A DNA stretch of 46,452 bases, taken from contig CAZVWJ010000016.1 in the NCBI GenBank assembly GCA_964631325.1, positions 1 to 46,452 of the forward strand, read 5' to 3'. How positions within the stretch are numbered: the first letter of the stretch is position 1; every line of letters starts with the position of its first letter. The position numbers and the translations under genes were made by a program. Positions 7,151-14,054 of the stretch are shown piece after piece. Source of the DNA: CAZVWJ01 sp964631325 (GTDB taxonomy: Bacteria > T1Sed10-126). A model generated the notes under the pieces. It was given only the letters and a program-made list of their open reading frames with translations, ran no database searches and was not told the DNA's origin.

Positions 7151-9571
7151 ATGAAAAAACTTACAGCAATTTTTCTGGTTCTTTTAGTTTTGAGTCCGGC
7201 CGGGACCTTGGCCGCTGGTTCTGGATCCGAATATTCAAATCCTTATGCCGATATAGCTGCGGGGGATCTTACTGAACACGGGACTCAGGATATGAGCGTC
7301 CAGTTGATCAATCGGATTGCCGGCAAAAACTGGCAGCATGCGCTTAATCCTGCTGTGGACGTTGAACAGACTGTTTTTATGCAACTATTTAAGGTTTTTA
7401 ATGCCCTGGTTCTTGTTATGGCCGGGTTGCTTATAACCTGGGTATTAATTCAAGGAATAGTTTCCACCGCCCACGAAGGCACCCCCCTGGGACAGCAATT
7501 GCATAGCTTATGGGTGCCGGTCCGTTCTGGACTTTCCGTTTTATTTCTACTTCCGATCCCGGGAAGCGGAGGTTTCTCAATCCTTCAGGGAATTGTATTG
7601 CTTTTTTTCTCTTTCTCCATCGGTGCTGCTAATTTAATGTGGGCTAAAGGACTGGACTATATGACAAAAAATATAGTTAATTTGGAAGAGAAAAAAGAAT
7701 TTACAGCCAAAGACGTAAAAAACTGGCCGAAAGGCGATGCTCGTGAAACTTTATTGTTTCTGATAGTTAATCATTACGTTAATGATGACGAATGGAGTTA
7801 TTATACCACTGCTACGGCAAATTATGTACCGGGAGCAGAAATTGGTAATACGGCTATAGATATAGCTCAAGAGGCTCTCAGCGAGGGGCCGGCGCCGTCC
7901 GATTATCAAAAAAATTGGACGGGGGATGCCCCCCAGTTCCTTGAAACTTCTGGCAATAAAGGTTCTGTGGCCAGGTTTAAAATAATCAATAACAATGAAT
8001 ATGGAGGGCCAACATCCTCTGATATCGGTTATATTGACGTTCCCTGTGAAGATCTGGATAGTCTTGCTTGCGGAATTCGGGTATCGGCAATGAAAGATTT
8101 TATTGAGGAATCTGAACCAGTGGCTAAATATTATCTTGATATGAATGATATCGTTTCCGAAAAAACATCAGACGTCTGGCAATTTGATAGACCACATAAA
8201 GTAGGGCGAATGTATTTCAACAGTATTGTTGAAGACTATAATGAGAAAGTGGGAGAAGCAATTGCCAATTCGCTAAACGATGGTGAACTTAACCCCACCG
8301 GTTCTGAAGAAACTGAGGCTTTCCGAGAAAAAGCTAAGAAACTGGGCTGGGCTTCTGCCGGTATGTGGTATTGGACTCTTTCGGCTCATTTTAAACGGCG
8401 AGTTCAAACTGCACGAGCAGTTCCTACATATACAGGAGGGAATTTTAAAGCAATTTCTGAGTTCTTTGGAGAACCATATAGCAAGTGTATGGAAAAAATT
8501 CGTAATAATATGGGCGGAATTACTTCGGCAAAGGATATAATTCAAAATGCAGAGCGTTCCTCTAATCAAAGCGATATTTTTGGACCCAAATATGTACAGG
8601 CATGGATAAAACCTATTTCGGATTATGTTAATCCGTTAAAAGACATGCCCCGGGCCATGACCAAGGGAGATCCAATTCGTAACCTTAAATGGTATGGGAA
8701 TGTTATTGTGAATTCTTATTTTTCTGCGGCATCAATTTTTGTTGGTCTGCGGGGAGCTGCCAAGGCCACTCAAGTATTTAATACCACTACTGATGCGTCC
8801 TCATTGGTTCCCGGCTGGGGGGAGGCTGAAGGCTTAGCTGCTGCTATTGCAGCAAGTATAAAAGTGGTACTTGCGGATACCTGGAGCTTATTGCAGTGGA
8901 TTCTTATACCGCTTTTATTTGCGGGAATATTTCTGGCTTATTATCTCCCCTCTATCCCCTTTATTTACTGGTATCTTGGAATTGTTTCCTGGGTGATTTT
9001 GTTTATTGAGACTCTTGTTGCTGCGCCGCTATGGGCGGCAGCGCACAGCATGCCGGAAGGCCGGGGGATAGCTGGAAAACACGCGAAGACAGGTTATATG
9101 ATGTTTTTCAACGTTCTTGTGCGGCCCCTGCTTATGATCTTTGGATTTCTGGCCGCAATGTTAATTTTCTCCGGGGTTTTCGCATTCCTTGGTGAAGCTT
9201 TTATGGTCTTTAAAACGACAATATCATCCGGTATGGAAGGAATTATAGAATCCAGTATATTTACTGTTATTTTTACCGGACTTATAATTGTTTCAGCCCA
9301 GAAAATATTTGCCCTGGTAACTGTGCTCGCCAACCGTGTCCCGCGCTGGATTGGCCAGCAAATACAGCCACTCGGCGAAGAGCAACAACAAAAAGAGGTA
9401 AAAACCGGTTTTGTTGCGGCCGGCAGCACCACTCAAGCCGCCGGTCGAATGAGCGGTTCTGAGTCACAGCGTCCTTCCGCCGGCAGTGGCAGCGGTTCTG
9501 AAGCTCTCCCCGCTGGTGGAGCTAGCGCCCTGGATAGCAGCAATGAGGACTTTTCGCGGGGAGAAAGTTGA
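7151..9571 (+). CDS. DotA/TraY-like type IV secretion inner-membrane protein
   Basis: An 806-residue multispanning protein. It has a signal peptide (residues 1-22, cut near LAAG), membrane segments at about 80-104 and 122-165, a long extracytoplasmic region (about 170-570), a cluster of about five membrane segments at 575-740, and a Ser/Gly-rich hydrophilic tail. The GTPLG-HSLWVPVRSGLSVLFLLPIPG region and the layout match the DotA/TraY family, an inner-membrane part of type IVB (Dot/Icm) and IncI conjugation machines. AAGGAAGG lies before the ATG. No other Dot/Icm or Tra channel genes appear in the window, so it is either a lone component or part of a system that continues to the left. Confidence 0.8.
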   Translation: MKKLTAIFLVLLVLSPAGTLAAGSGSEYSNPYADIAAGDLTEHGTQDMSVQLINRIAGKNWQHALNPAVDVEQTVFMQLFKVFNALVLVMAGLLITWVLIQGIVSTAHEGTPLGQQLHSLWVPVRSGLSVLFLLPIPGSGGFSILQGIVLLFFSFSIGAANLMWAKGLDYMTKNIVNLEEKKEFTAKDVKNWPKGDARETLLFLIVNHYVNDDEWSYYTTATANYVPGAEIGNTAIDIAQEALSEGPAPSDYQKNWTGDAPQFLETSGNKGSVARFKIINNNEYGGPTSSDIGYIDVPCEDLDSLACGIRVSAMKDFIEESEPVAKYYLDMNDIVSEKTSDVWQFDRPHKVGRMYFNSIVEDYNEKVGEAIANSLNDGELNPTGSEETEAFREKAKKLGWASAGMWYWTLSAHFKRRVQTARAVPTYTGGNFKAISEFFGEPYSKCMEKIRNNMGGITSAKDIIQNAERSSNQSDIFGPKYVQAWIKPISDYVNPLKDMPRAMTKGDPIRNLKWYGNVIVNSYFSAASIFVGLRGAAKATQVFNTTTDASSLVPGWGEAEGLAAAIAASIKVVLADTWSLLQWILIPLLFAGIFLAYYLPSIPFIYWYLGIVSWVILFIETLVAAPLWAAAHSMPEGRGIAGKHAKTGYMMFFNVLVRPLLMIFGFLAAMLIFSGVFAFLGEAFMVFKTTISSGMEGIIESSIFTVIFTGLIIVSAQKIFALVTVLANRVPRWIGQQIQPLGEEQQQKEVKTGFVAAGSTTQAAGRMSGSESQRPSAGSGSGSEALPAGGASALDSSNEDFSRGES

Positions 9572-9576
9572 GACTC

Positions 9577-9602
9577 CCATTTTTTTAGCCGGAAAAAAAT
9601 GG
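9577..9602 (+). terminator. Hairpin after the DotA/TraY-like gene
   Basis: CCATTTTTTT (9577-9586) pairs with AAAAAAATGG (9593-9602) around the loop AGCCGG, six bases after the stop codon. A second, GC-rich hairpin follows (CCCCGGG 9632-9638 with CCCGGGG 9645-9651), with TTTTT at 9661-9665. Together they probably end transcription of the transfer operon. Confidence 0.5.
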
Positions 9603-9695
9603 CAAAAAACTCCTCACCCCAACCCCCAAGGCCCCGGGATGTAGCCCGGGGGGCAGGTGCTTTTTCGCGGAATATTTTTTCTTACCTTATATAAC

Positions 9696-9742
9696 CGTGA
9701 AGGGTTGTTAACAAAAGGGAATAACGTGAAGGGTTGTTAACA
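9696..9742. repeat. Two direct repeats carrying the operator core TTGTTAACAA
   Basis: CGTGAAGGGTTGTTAACA occurs at 9696-9713 and again at 9725-9742, a 29-base period. Each copy contains the palindrome TTGTTAACA(A/C), the same core as the operators at 898-949. The gap from 9572 to 9992 also holds hairpins AGGGATA/TATCCCT (9783-9789 with 9794-9800), GGCC/GGCC near 9825-9840 and CACCGG/CCGGTG around 9861-9890. I see no protein gene in it. It may be a regulatory region for the small DNA-binding gene that follows, or an iteron-like site. Confidence 0.55.
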
Positions 9743-9992
9743 CAAAAACTGTTTGAAACCATTTTTCAGGCCAGAAAATGCCAGGGATAATAATATCCCT
9801 TCCCTTCTTATCAGCATGTCCTGTGGCCGACTGTCAGGCCGGCGAGTGAGCTGGACGGTTACACCGGCAGGTTGGCCCTGGCCCGGTGATACTTCAGTTA
9901 GTTTTAGAAAAAGAACTTGAATTAGTGTGCTGCACGTGGTAAATTTGTAATACAAATAAGATACAACCACATCACGAAAGGAGGTAATTAAA

Positions 9993-10178
9993 ATCGCAAA
10001 TTTGAGTTTACGGATTGACGATGAGCTTCTGGAAGCGGTCGATCAGACCCGGAAGCAGTTAAACAGCCAGGGTTTAAACCTGAGCCGGTCCGGCTTCACC
10101 CGGTTCGCATTGACCAGGTTGATCCGGAAGCTACAGAATGAGAATATTGAAATCGAGGAATTTTTAGCCCGGAAATAG
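9993..10178 (+). CDS. Ribbon-helix-helix (CopG/Arc-like) DNA-binding protein with an AUC start
   Basis: A 61-residue protein with the classic ribbon-helix-helix pattern: a short strand (ANLSLRIDDELLEAVD) followed by LNLSRSGFTRFALTRLIRKL. AAAGGAGG (9977-9984) is a near-ideal ribosome site, and the codon eight bases beyond it is ATC (9993-9995). No in-frame ATG, GTG or TTG lies between the upstream stop at 9957-9959 and this codon. The next usable start, TTG, would be too far from the site and would remove part of the DNA-contacting strand. Such proteins serve as antitoxins, plasmid copy-control repressors or relaxosome accessories; which applies here is open. Confidence 0.7.
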   Translation: MANLSLRIDDELLEAVDQTRKQLNSQGLNLSRSGFTRFALTRLIRKLQNENIEIEEFLARK

Positions 10179-10278
10179 ACAGAATCGGTATTGTATTATA
10201 TACAGTCCCCTGGACTTTCAGACAGTTAGTGATAATCTTTATTATCAGGGCTGGAAAAAAGATCCTAATATTCTTTTT

Positions 10279-10572
10279 TTAATCGTCTTTTATAGGAAAA
10301 TCCATGCTTGCGAATATATAACCTGCAACTGCTCCTAATATAGTAGTAATAGCTTGTGATTCTATTACTCGCATTAATCCTAAAATGGCTATAGTTGGTA
10401 GAAAAGTTAAAATGCTGACCATATAAATTGAGCCCACACCAAACTTTTTATCGTCGTTTGATCTTATATAAAGTAATTTCCCTACTCCTAAAAACATGAA
10501 AATTAGAAAAAATACAGCAATAGCTTCATTACTTAAAGTTAGGTTGCAAAAATAATCCATGAAATTATTCAT
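10279..10572 (-). CDS. Small membrane protein of unknown function
   Basis: A 97-residue protein with two or three membrane segments (about residues 15-35, 48-68 and 70-90). Its own base composition is more AT-rich than that of the chromosomal genes to the right. It is the last gene of a minus-strand run that starts with the toxin-antitoxin pair, and the ribosome site is weak (AAGG). I recognise no motif. Carriage on the mobile element is likely. Confidence 0.55.
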   Translation of the reverse strand: MNNFMDYFCNLTLSNEAIAVFFLIFMFLGVGKLLYIRSNDDKKFGVGSIYMVSILTFLPTIAILGLMRVIESQAITTILGAVAGYIFASMDFPIKDD

Positions 10573-10599
10573 AAGAAAACCTTGTATAAGGGGTTGTTT

Positions 10600-10833
10600 T
10601 TATTTTTCTAATTTGGATCTCATACATTTCATAAAATCTTTGCGGGGTCGCGGAGCGTCAACATCTTTGCAACATTCTTCTATAGCGGTTTCAATTTCTT
10701 TTTCAGAATAATCTTCATCTACTTCATCTTGGATAGCTTTTTTTATGTAATCAAGTTCATAGTCCTCGGAACACGCAACAAATTGTCCATCAATATTTTT
10801 ATCCACTTTTTTATTCGCTTCTGGCCAACCCAC
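10600..10833 (-). CDS. Small acidic protein of unknown function
   Basis: A 77-residue acidic protein with four cysteines, two of them adjacent (EECCKD). It starts with GTG at 10831-10833, preceded by GGGAGG eight bases ahead, which makes translation credible. It lies between the toxin gene and the small membrane protein on the same strand. The Cys placement could bind a metal or form disulfides, but I recognise no family. Confidence 0.5.
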   Translation of the reverse strand: MGWPEANKKVDKNIDGQFVACSEDYELDYIKKAIQDEVDEDYSEKEIETAIEECCKDVDAPRPRKDFMKCMRSKLEK

Positions 10834-10876
10834 AATAACAACCTCCCAAACAGAATGATTAATTATATTACAAAAA

Positions 10877-11188
10877 TTAAATTTCCTTCAAAACATGTTG
10901 AGCTCTTTGTTTCACTTTTTCATAAAAATTTTCTCGGGACCCAATAGCAAATACATAACAAAAATTTTTCTCATAATCGATCACATAAGCAGCCCGATAT
11001 TCTCCGGAAACAGATAAATGTTTAAAATGATAACTTCTAATTTTATTTGGTGTATTTGCCAATGTTTGACCGGCTTCGGGCTGATCCCCAAGATTAAAGA
11101 GTTCATCTTCTACTTCATTCTTAATCTGAGGATCCAGCTTATTCAAATCACTATCAGCTGAATTAGTTAAAGATACTCCATAATCCAT
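10877..11188 (-). CDS. RelE/ParE-superfamily toxin
   Basis: A 103-residue protein of the RelE/ParE fold. The C-terminal pattern RAAYVIDYEKNFCYVFAIGS followed by RENFYEKVKQR matches the core strands and final helix of the superfamily. The gene starts seven bases after the stop of an AbrB-like antitoxin gene, the usual toxin-antitoxin order. RelE members cleave mRNA on the ribosome and ParE members poison gyrase; this sequence alone does not separate the two. It would stabilise the mobile element it sits on. Confidence 0.8.
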   Translation of the reverse strand: MDYGVSLTNSADSDLNKLDPQIKNEVEDELFNLGDQPEAGQTLANTPNKIRSYHFKHLSVSGEYRAAYVIDYEKNFCYVFAIGSRENFYEKVKQRAQHVLKEI

Positions 11189-11195
11189 AATGATT

Positions 11196-11444
11196 TTACT
11201 TCTGCTTCTGACCAGGTTCTCTAATTATTCTTGTCTCCCCCTTTTGATGCTCTTGGGCTGCATGTTCTGCAAGAACTCCAAAAGGATTTATTTCTGTTTT
11301 GGCAAGTTCAATATTCTGGCCTTCACGTCGAGCAAAAAGAGTTTCTCCTTTTTTAATCTCCAGATTCTGACGCATAGATTTGGGTAAAGTAATCCTTCCG
11401 CGGTCATCAACTTTTACTGTCTCATAGTCAATATCAGTAGCCAT
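11196..11444 (-). CDS. AbrB/MazE-type antitoxin
   Basis: An 82-residue protein with an N-terminal swapped-hairpin AbrB domain (ETVKVDDRGRITLPKSMRQNL, then IKKGETLFARREGQNIELAK). The C-terminal tail probably wraps the toxin. An upstream TTG at 11459 overlaps the GGAGG ribosome site, whereas the ATG at 11442-11444 lies eight bases after it and is chosen. It should neutralise the toxin encoded next to it and repress their shared promoter. Confidence 0.82.
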   Translation of the reverse strand: MATDIDYETVKVDDRGRITLPKSMRQNLEIKKGETLFARREGQNIELAKTEINPFGVLAEHAAQEHQKGETRIIREPGQKQK

Positions 11445-11495
11445 TAGAAAGACCTCCAAGTTAGCCTAATGGGTATTTCCTACTCTTCAACATTA

Positions 11496-11523
11496 AGTAT
11501 ACAACACCGGAGACGAAAGTCAA
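11496..11523 (-). promoter_or_regulatory. Sigma-70-type promoter of the toxin-antitoxin operon
   Basis: On the minus strand TTGACT (11518-11523) and TATACT (11496-11501) are separated by 16 bases, about 50 bases upstream of the antitoxin start. Both boxes are within one or two bases of the -35 and -10 consensus. Confidence 0.6.
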
Positions 11524-11739
11524 ATTTTGTGTCTATAAAATCAAATGATCCAAAGCTAAAATTATCCCCTAAATCTCGTGACATTTCGTGGCACGAGGTC
11601 GTCAAAAGGGGTCTATTCGGGGCAAATGCCACGAATATAATCTTTTGTAATAACAGCTTATATCGGCCAATATAACCATTCTGAAGCCGTTGTTGTCAAT
11701 TTCCATACTTGGCCGAGGCAGATTGACACGGTAGAGGTC

Positions 11740-11767
11740 GGCGGTTCGAAACCGCCCGCGCCTACCA
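11740..11767 (+). tRNA. tRNA 3'-end fragment (T arm plus acceptor strand), first copy
   Basis: GGCGG-TTCGAAA-CCGCC forms a perfect T arm (11740-11756), followed by CGCGCCT, discriminator A and CCA (to 11767). The bases before it do not fold into an anticodon arm and no matching AGGCGCG acceptor 5' strand lies upstream, so this is a fragment and not a gene. It is the first of three copies at 215-bp spacing. Integrases often recombine at exactly this part of a tRNA gene. The stretch from 11524 to 11739 shows no other feature. Confidence 0.7.
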
Positions 11768-12197
11768 TTCTTTCCTTACCCCCTAAGTCAAAGTCTTCGA
11801 CTCAGAAAATACTTCGAGCGAGCCGACCTCAGGGAGTCTGAGGGAGCATTCCCTCAGGCACTCAGCCACAGGACGTGGCGCGGGGGAGCAGCGACCGCAG
11901 GGAGCGTTGAGGGGGAGCAGGTGTTCCCCCTCAAGGAGCACGAGGCGACGGGTCGGCGGTTCGACACCGCCCGCGCCTACCATTTTTTCCTTACCCCCTA
12001 AGTCAAAGTCTTCGACTCAGAAAATACTTCGAGCGAGCCGACCTCAGGGAGTCTGAGGGAGCATTCCCTCAGGCACTCAGCCACAGGACGTGGCGCGGGG
12101 GAGCAGCGACCGCAGGGAGCGTTGAGGGGGAGCAGGTGTTCCCCCTCAAGGAGCACGAGGCGACGGGTCGGCGGTTCGAACCCGCCCGCGCCTACCA
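11768..12197. repeat. Tandem 215-bp repeat, two units, each ending in a tRNA 3' end
   Basis: Unit 1 (11768-11982) and unit 2 (11983-12197) are almost identical. Each begins with TTACCCCCTAAGTCAAAG-like sequence, contains two hairpins (CTGAGGGA/TCCCTCAG and GAGGGGGA/TCCCCCTC), and ends in the T arm and CCA end of the same tRNA. T loops differ slightly: TTCGACA in unit 1 and TTCGAAC in unit 2. The sequence after unit 2 is a diverged match to a unit start, so the array begins again after each tRNA end. This fits serial insertions at one attachment site, or amplification of it. Confidence 0.75.
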
Positions 12198-12283
12198 TCC
12201 TTTTCATTCGCACCTAAGCCAAAATCTTCCTGAGAGAAAGACAATCCTTCCGGATCTGCCGCCACGGGAATCTTAATTACACG

Positions 12284-12440
12284 CTCTCCGAAAAGGGTCT
12301 AAAATCTCCTCTCCCCCGTTGGGAGAGGACTTGTGACGCGTACGCGTTATTAAGGTGAGGGGGGGCGGGGTAAACAGGCTTTTTAAACCCCTTTCACCCC
12401 CATCTGTGTCTTCCTCCATCAAGGGGGAAGAATCATTTGG
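12284..12440. repeat. Dispersed MITE-like repeat, diverged copy
   Basis: It begins with CTCTCCGAAAAG (12284-12295). A stretch of over 30 bases here is identical to the repeat at 15332. It contains CCTCTCCC-type hairpin sequence and the palindrome ACGCGTACGCGT (12336-12347), which recurs at 38163-38174. The right terminal repeat is not clear. The gap from 12198 to 12578 holds no credible gene. Confidence 0.5.
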
Positions 12441-12578
12441 AAGTTCTGACAGATTAACTTCTGCTATATTATTGCTAATTTTGTTTGTTATAATTAAAAG
12501 TTATATTCAAAATTTATCAAATTCATATAGGAACCTGATAAAAACACTTAGTGTGTTCGGGAGTGTACTATTAATACC

Positions 12579-13751
12579 ATGAAAAAATGTGAAGTTATCA
12601 TTGTAGGAGCCGGTCCTGCCGGTTCAACTGCCGCTTATTTACTTTCCAACTGGGGGCATCAAGTTTTTCTTTTTGATAAGGCAAATTTTCCTCGAAAAAA
12701 GCTCTGCGGCGGAATTTTAACCGATAAAAACTTAGTATTGATGAATCGAATTTTTAATGATTCTTTTGAAAATTTAAGAGACAAAAATATTATCGATTTT
12801 TGGGCTGACGAATTTGAGGTATGGCTTGAAGATAAACAAATCATAAAAGGGGAACAAGCTTACAAATCTTGTTTGGTAAAACGGGAATTTTTTGATGAAT
12901 ATCTTCTGAAGCAAGCTAAAACTGCAGGAACGAAAGTTTTTGAAGGCAAAACCATTTCAAAAATTAATCCCCAAAAAAAAGAAATAATCACAGACGAGGG
13001 GATTTCTTTCGTCGGAGAGTACATTATCGGGGCCGATGGTGTTAATAGTGTTATAAGAAATGATTTAATAGAGGCTAATAAATTAGGTTGCACAAAAGAC
13101 AAGTGGCATAACAATTTAGCTATGGCTCTGGAAGTTAGTATTGAACGTGATGAAGTGGAATTGAAGCAAAACTGTCCTGTTCTTCATCTTGGAATTGTCA
13201 ACTGGGGTTATGGATGGATTTTCCCAAATAGTGATAAATACGTGGTCGGGATAGGGGGATTAATTTCAAAAAACAAAAATTTTCGAGAAGTTATGTATGA
13301 TTATTTGAATTTCTTAAATATTTCGGAAATCGACTGTAAAATACAGGGACATCCGGTTCCTTATGGCAATTTTATCAACAAACCAGTCAGCGAGAACATA
13401 TTGTTAGCCGGCGACGCGGCGGGACTTGTTGATGCAATGACAGCCGAAGGTATTTTTTATGCACAAAGGAGTGGTGAACTGGCAGCACACGCTATTAATA
13501 ATGACAGCTCGAAATCGAAAAAAAATGTTGGGGATAATTATTGTAATAAATTATCACAATATATTATTCCAGAAATTTCGGCTTCTAAATGGCTTCGTTC
13601 GCTCTTTTATTTTGGACCTGAATGTATCAGGTATCCCTTGATAAAATTTTTGCTTAACCTTTGTTCAGACAAACTTATTGATGTTATACATGGTCATAGA
13701 AGTTATAAATTATTGAAGAAAATAAAAAGAGAAGTCCACACAGAAATATAA
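12579..13751 (+). CDS. Geranylgeranyl-reductase-family FAD-dependent oxidoreductase
   Basis: A 390-residue flavoprotein. GAGPAG at residues 10-15 is the FAD-binding Rossmann motif, FPRKKLCGG near 41-49 is the conserved family signature, and a second FAD motif GDAAG lies near 279. Family members saturate isoprenoid chains in chlorophyll, quinone or archaeal lipid synthesis; others act on different unsaturated lipids. The substrate cannot be read from sequence. It stands alone between repeats, and base use is more AT-rich than the translation block to the right, so transfer is possible. hpnCDE in the same window shows that the organism also makes other isoprenoids. Confidence 0.8.
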   Translation: MKKCEVIIVGAGPAGSTAAYLLSNWGHQVFLFDKANFPRKKLCGGILTDKNLVLMNRIFNDSFENLRDKNIIDFWADEFEVWLEDKQIIKGEQAYKSCLVKREFFDEYLLKQAKTAGTKVFEGKTISKINPQKKEIITDEGISFVGEYIIGADGVNSVIRNDLIEANKLGCTKDKWHNNLAMALEVSIERDEVELKQNCPVLHLGIVNWGYGWIFPNSDKYVVGIGGLISKNKNFREVMYDYLNFLNISEIDCKIQGHPVPYGNFINKPVSENILLAGDAAGLVDAMTAEGIFYAQRSGELAAHAINNDSSKSKKNVGDNYCNKLSQYIIPEISASKWLRSLFYFGPECIRYPLIKFLLNLCSDKLIDVIHGHRSYKLLKKIKREVHTEI

Positions 13752-13807
13752 GTACGACGGGTGGAAACTTCTTTCTTTAACCAGGTGTGTTACAAATTAT
13801 GTGTACT

Positions 13808-14043
13808 CTCCCAGGGTTCCGGTTACAGATTGTTCCTTATCAGAAGCTCTCTCTACTAACCTCATTCTCGTCCAGCAGTCAATCGGGCACAACCAGTGGG
13901 AGCTGTAGAATTTACTCTGTAACTCCCCGATTGACTGCTGGACTCCGAGGTTTTGAGTCGTTTAAGAGCCATCCAGGCTCAAGACGACTCAAAAAATCCG
14001 GTTACCAGAAAGTGCTTCTGATTTGTAAAGGGAACTGTGGGAG
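13808..14043 (+). ncRNA. Structured three-way-junction element, copy A
   Basis: The outer stem pairs CTCCCA (13808-13813) with TGGGAG (14038-14043), GTTCC with GGAAC, TTACA with TGTAA, and ATCAGAAGC (13839-13847) with GCTTCTGAT (14014-14022). Inside it are TCATTC (13862-13867), a perfect 16-bp hairpin stem CCAGCAGTCAATCGGG (13872-13887 with 13926-13941), the linker CTCCGAGGT (13943-13951), a second hairpin (TTTTGAGTCGT 13951-13961 with 13984-13994, inner stem GAGCC/GGCTC), and AATCC (13995-13999). It sits between two convergent genes. Copies B and C share the layout with different stems. It could be an RNA or a mobile DNA element; orientation follows the shared motifs. Confidence 0.65.
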
Positions 14044-14054
14044 AAGACAAATTA

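Noticed and set aside
9696..9742. CRISPR array
   Set aside because: Only two repeats 29 bases apart with an 11-base spacer. No Cas genes are present anywhere in the window.
11469..11675. A 68-codon plus-strand open frame upstream of the antitoxin
   Set aside because: It overlaps the antitoxin promoter, has no ribosome site and no recognisable pattern.
11735..11767. A complete tRNA gene
   Set aside because: Only the T arm and acceptor 3' strand are present. No anticodon arm or matching 5' acceptor strand precedes any of the three copies.
11783..12213. Two near-identical minus-strand open frames of 66-71 codons, with a GAGGFEPPTRRL-type start
   Set aside because: They are the antisense of the tRNA 3' ends and the 215-bp repeat. 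Such frames are a known annotation artefact of tRNA-derived sequence and have no ribosome site.
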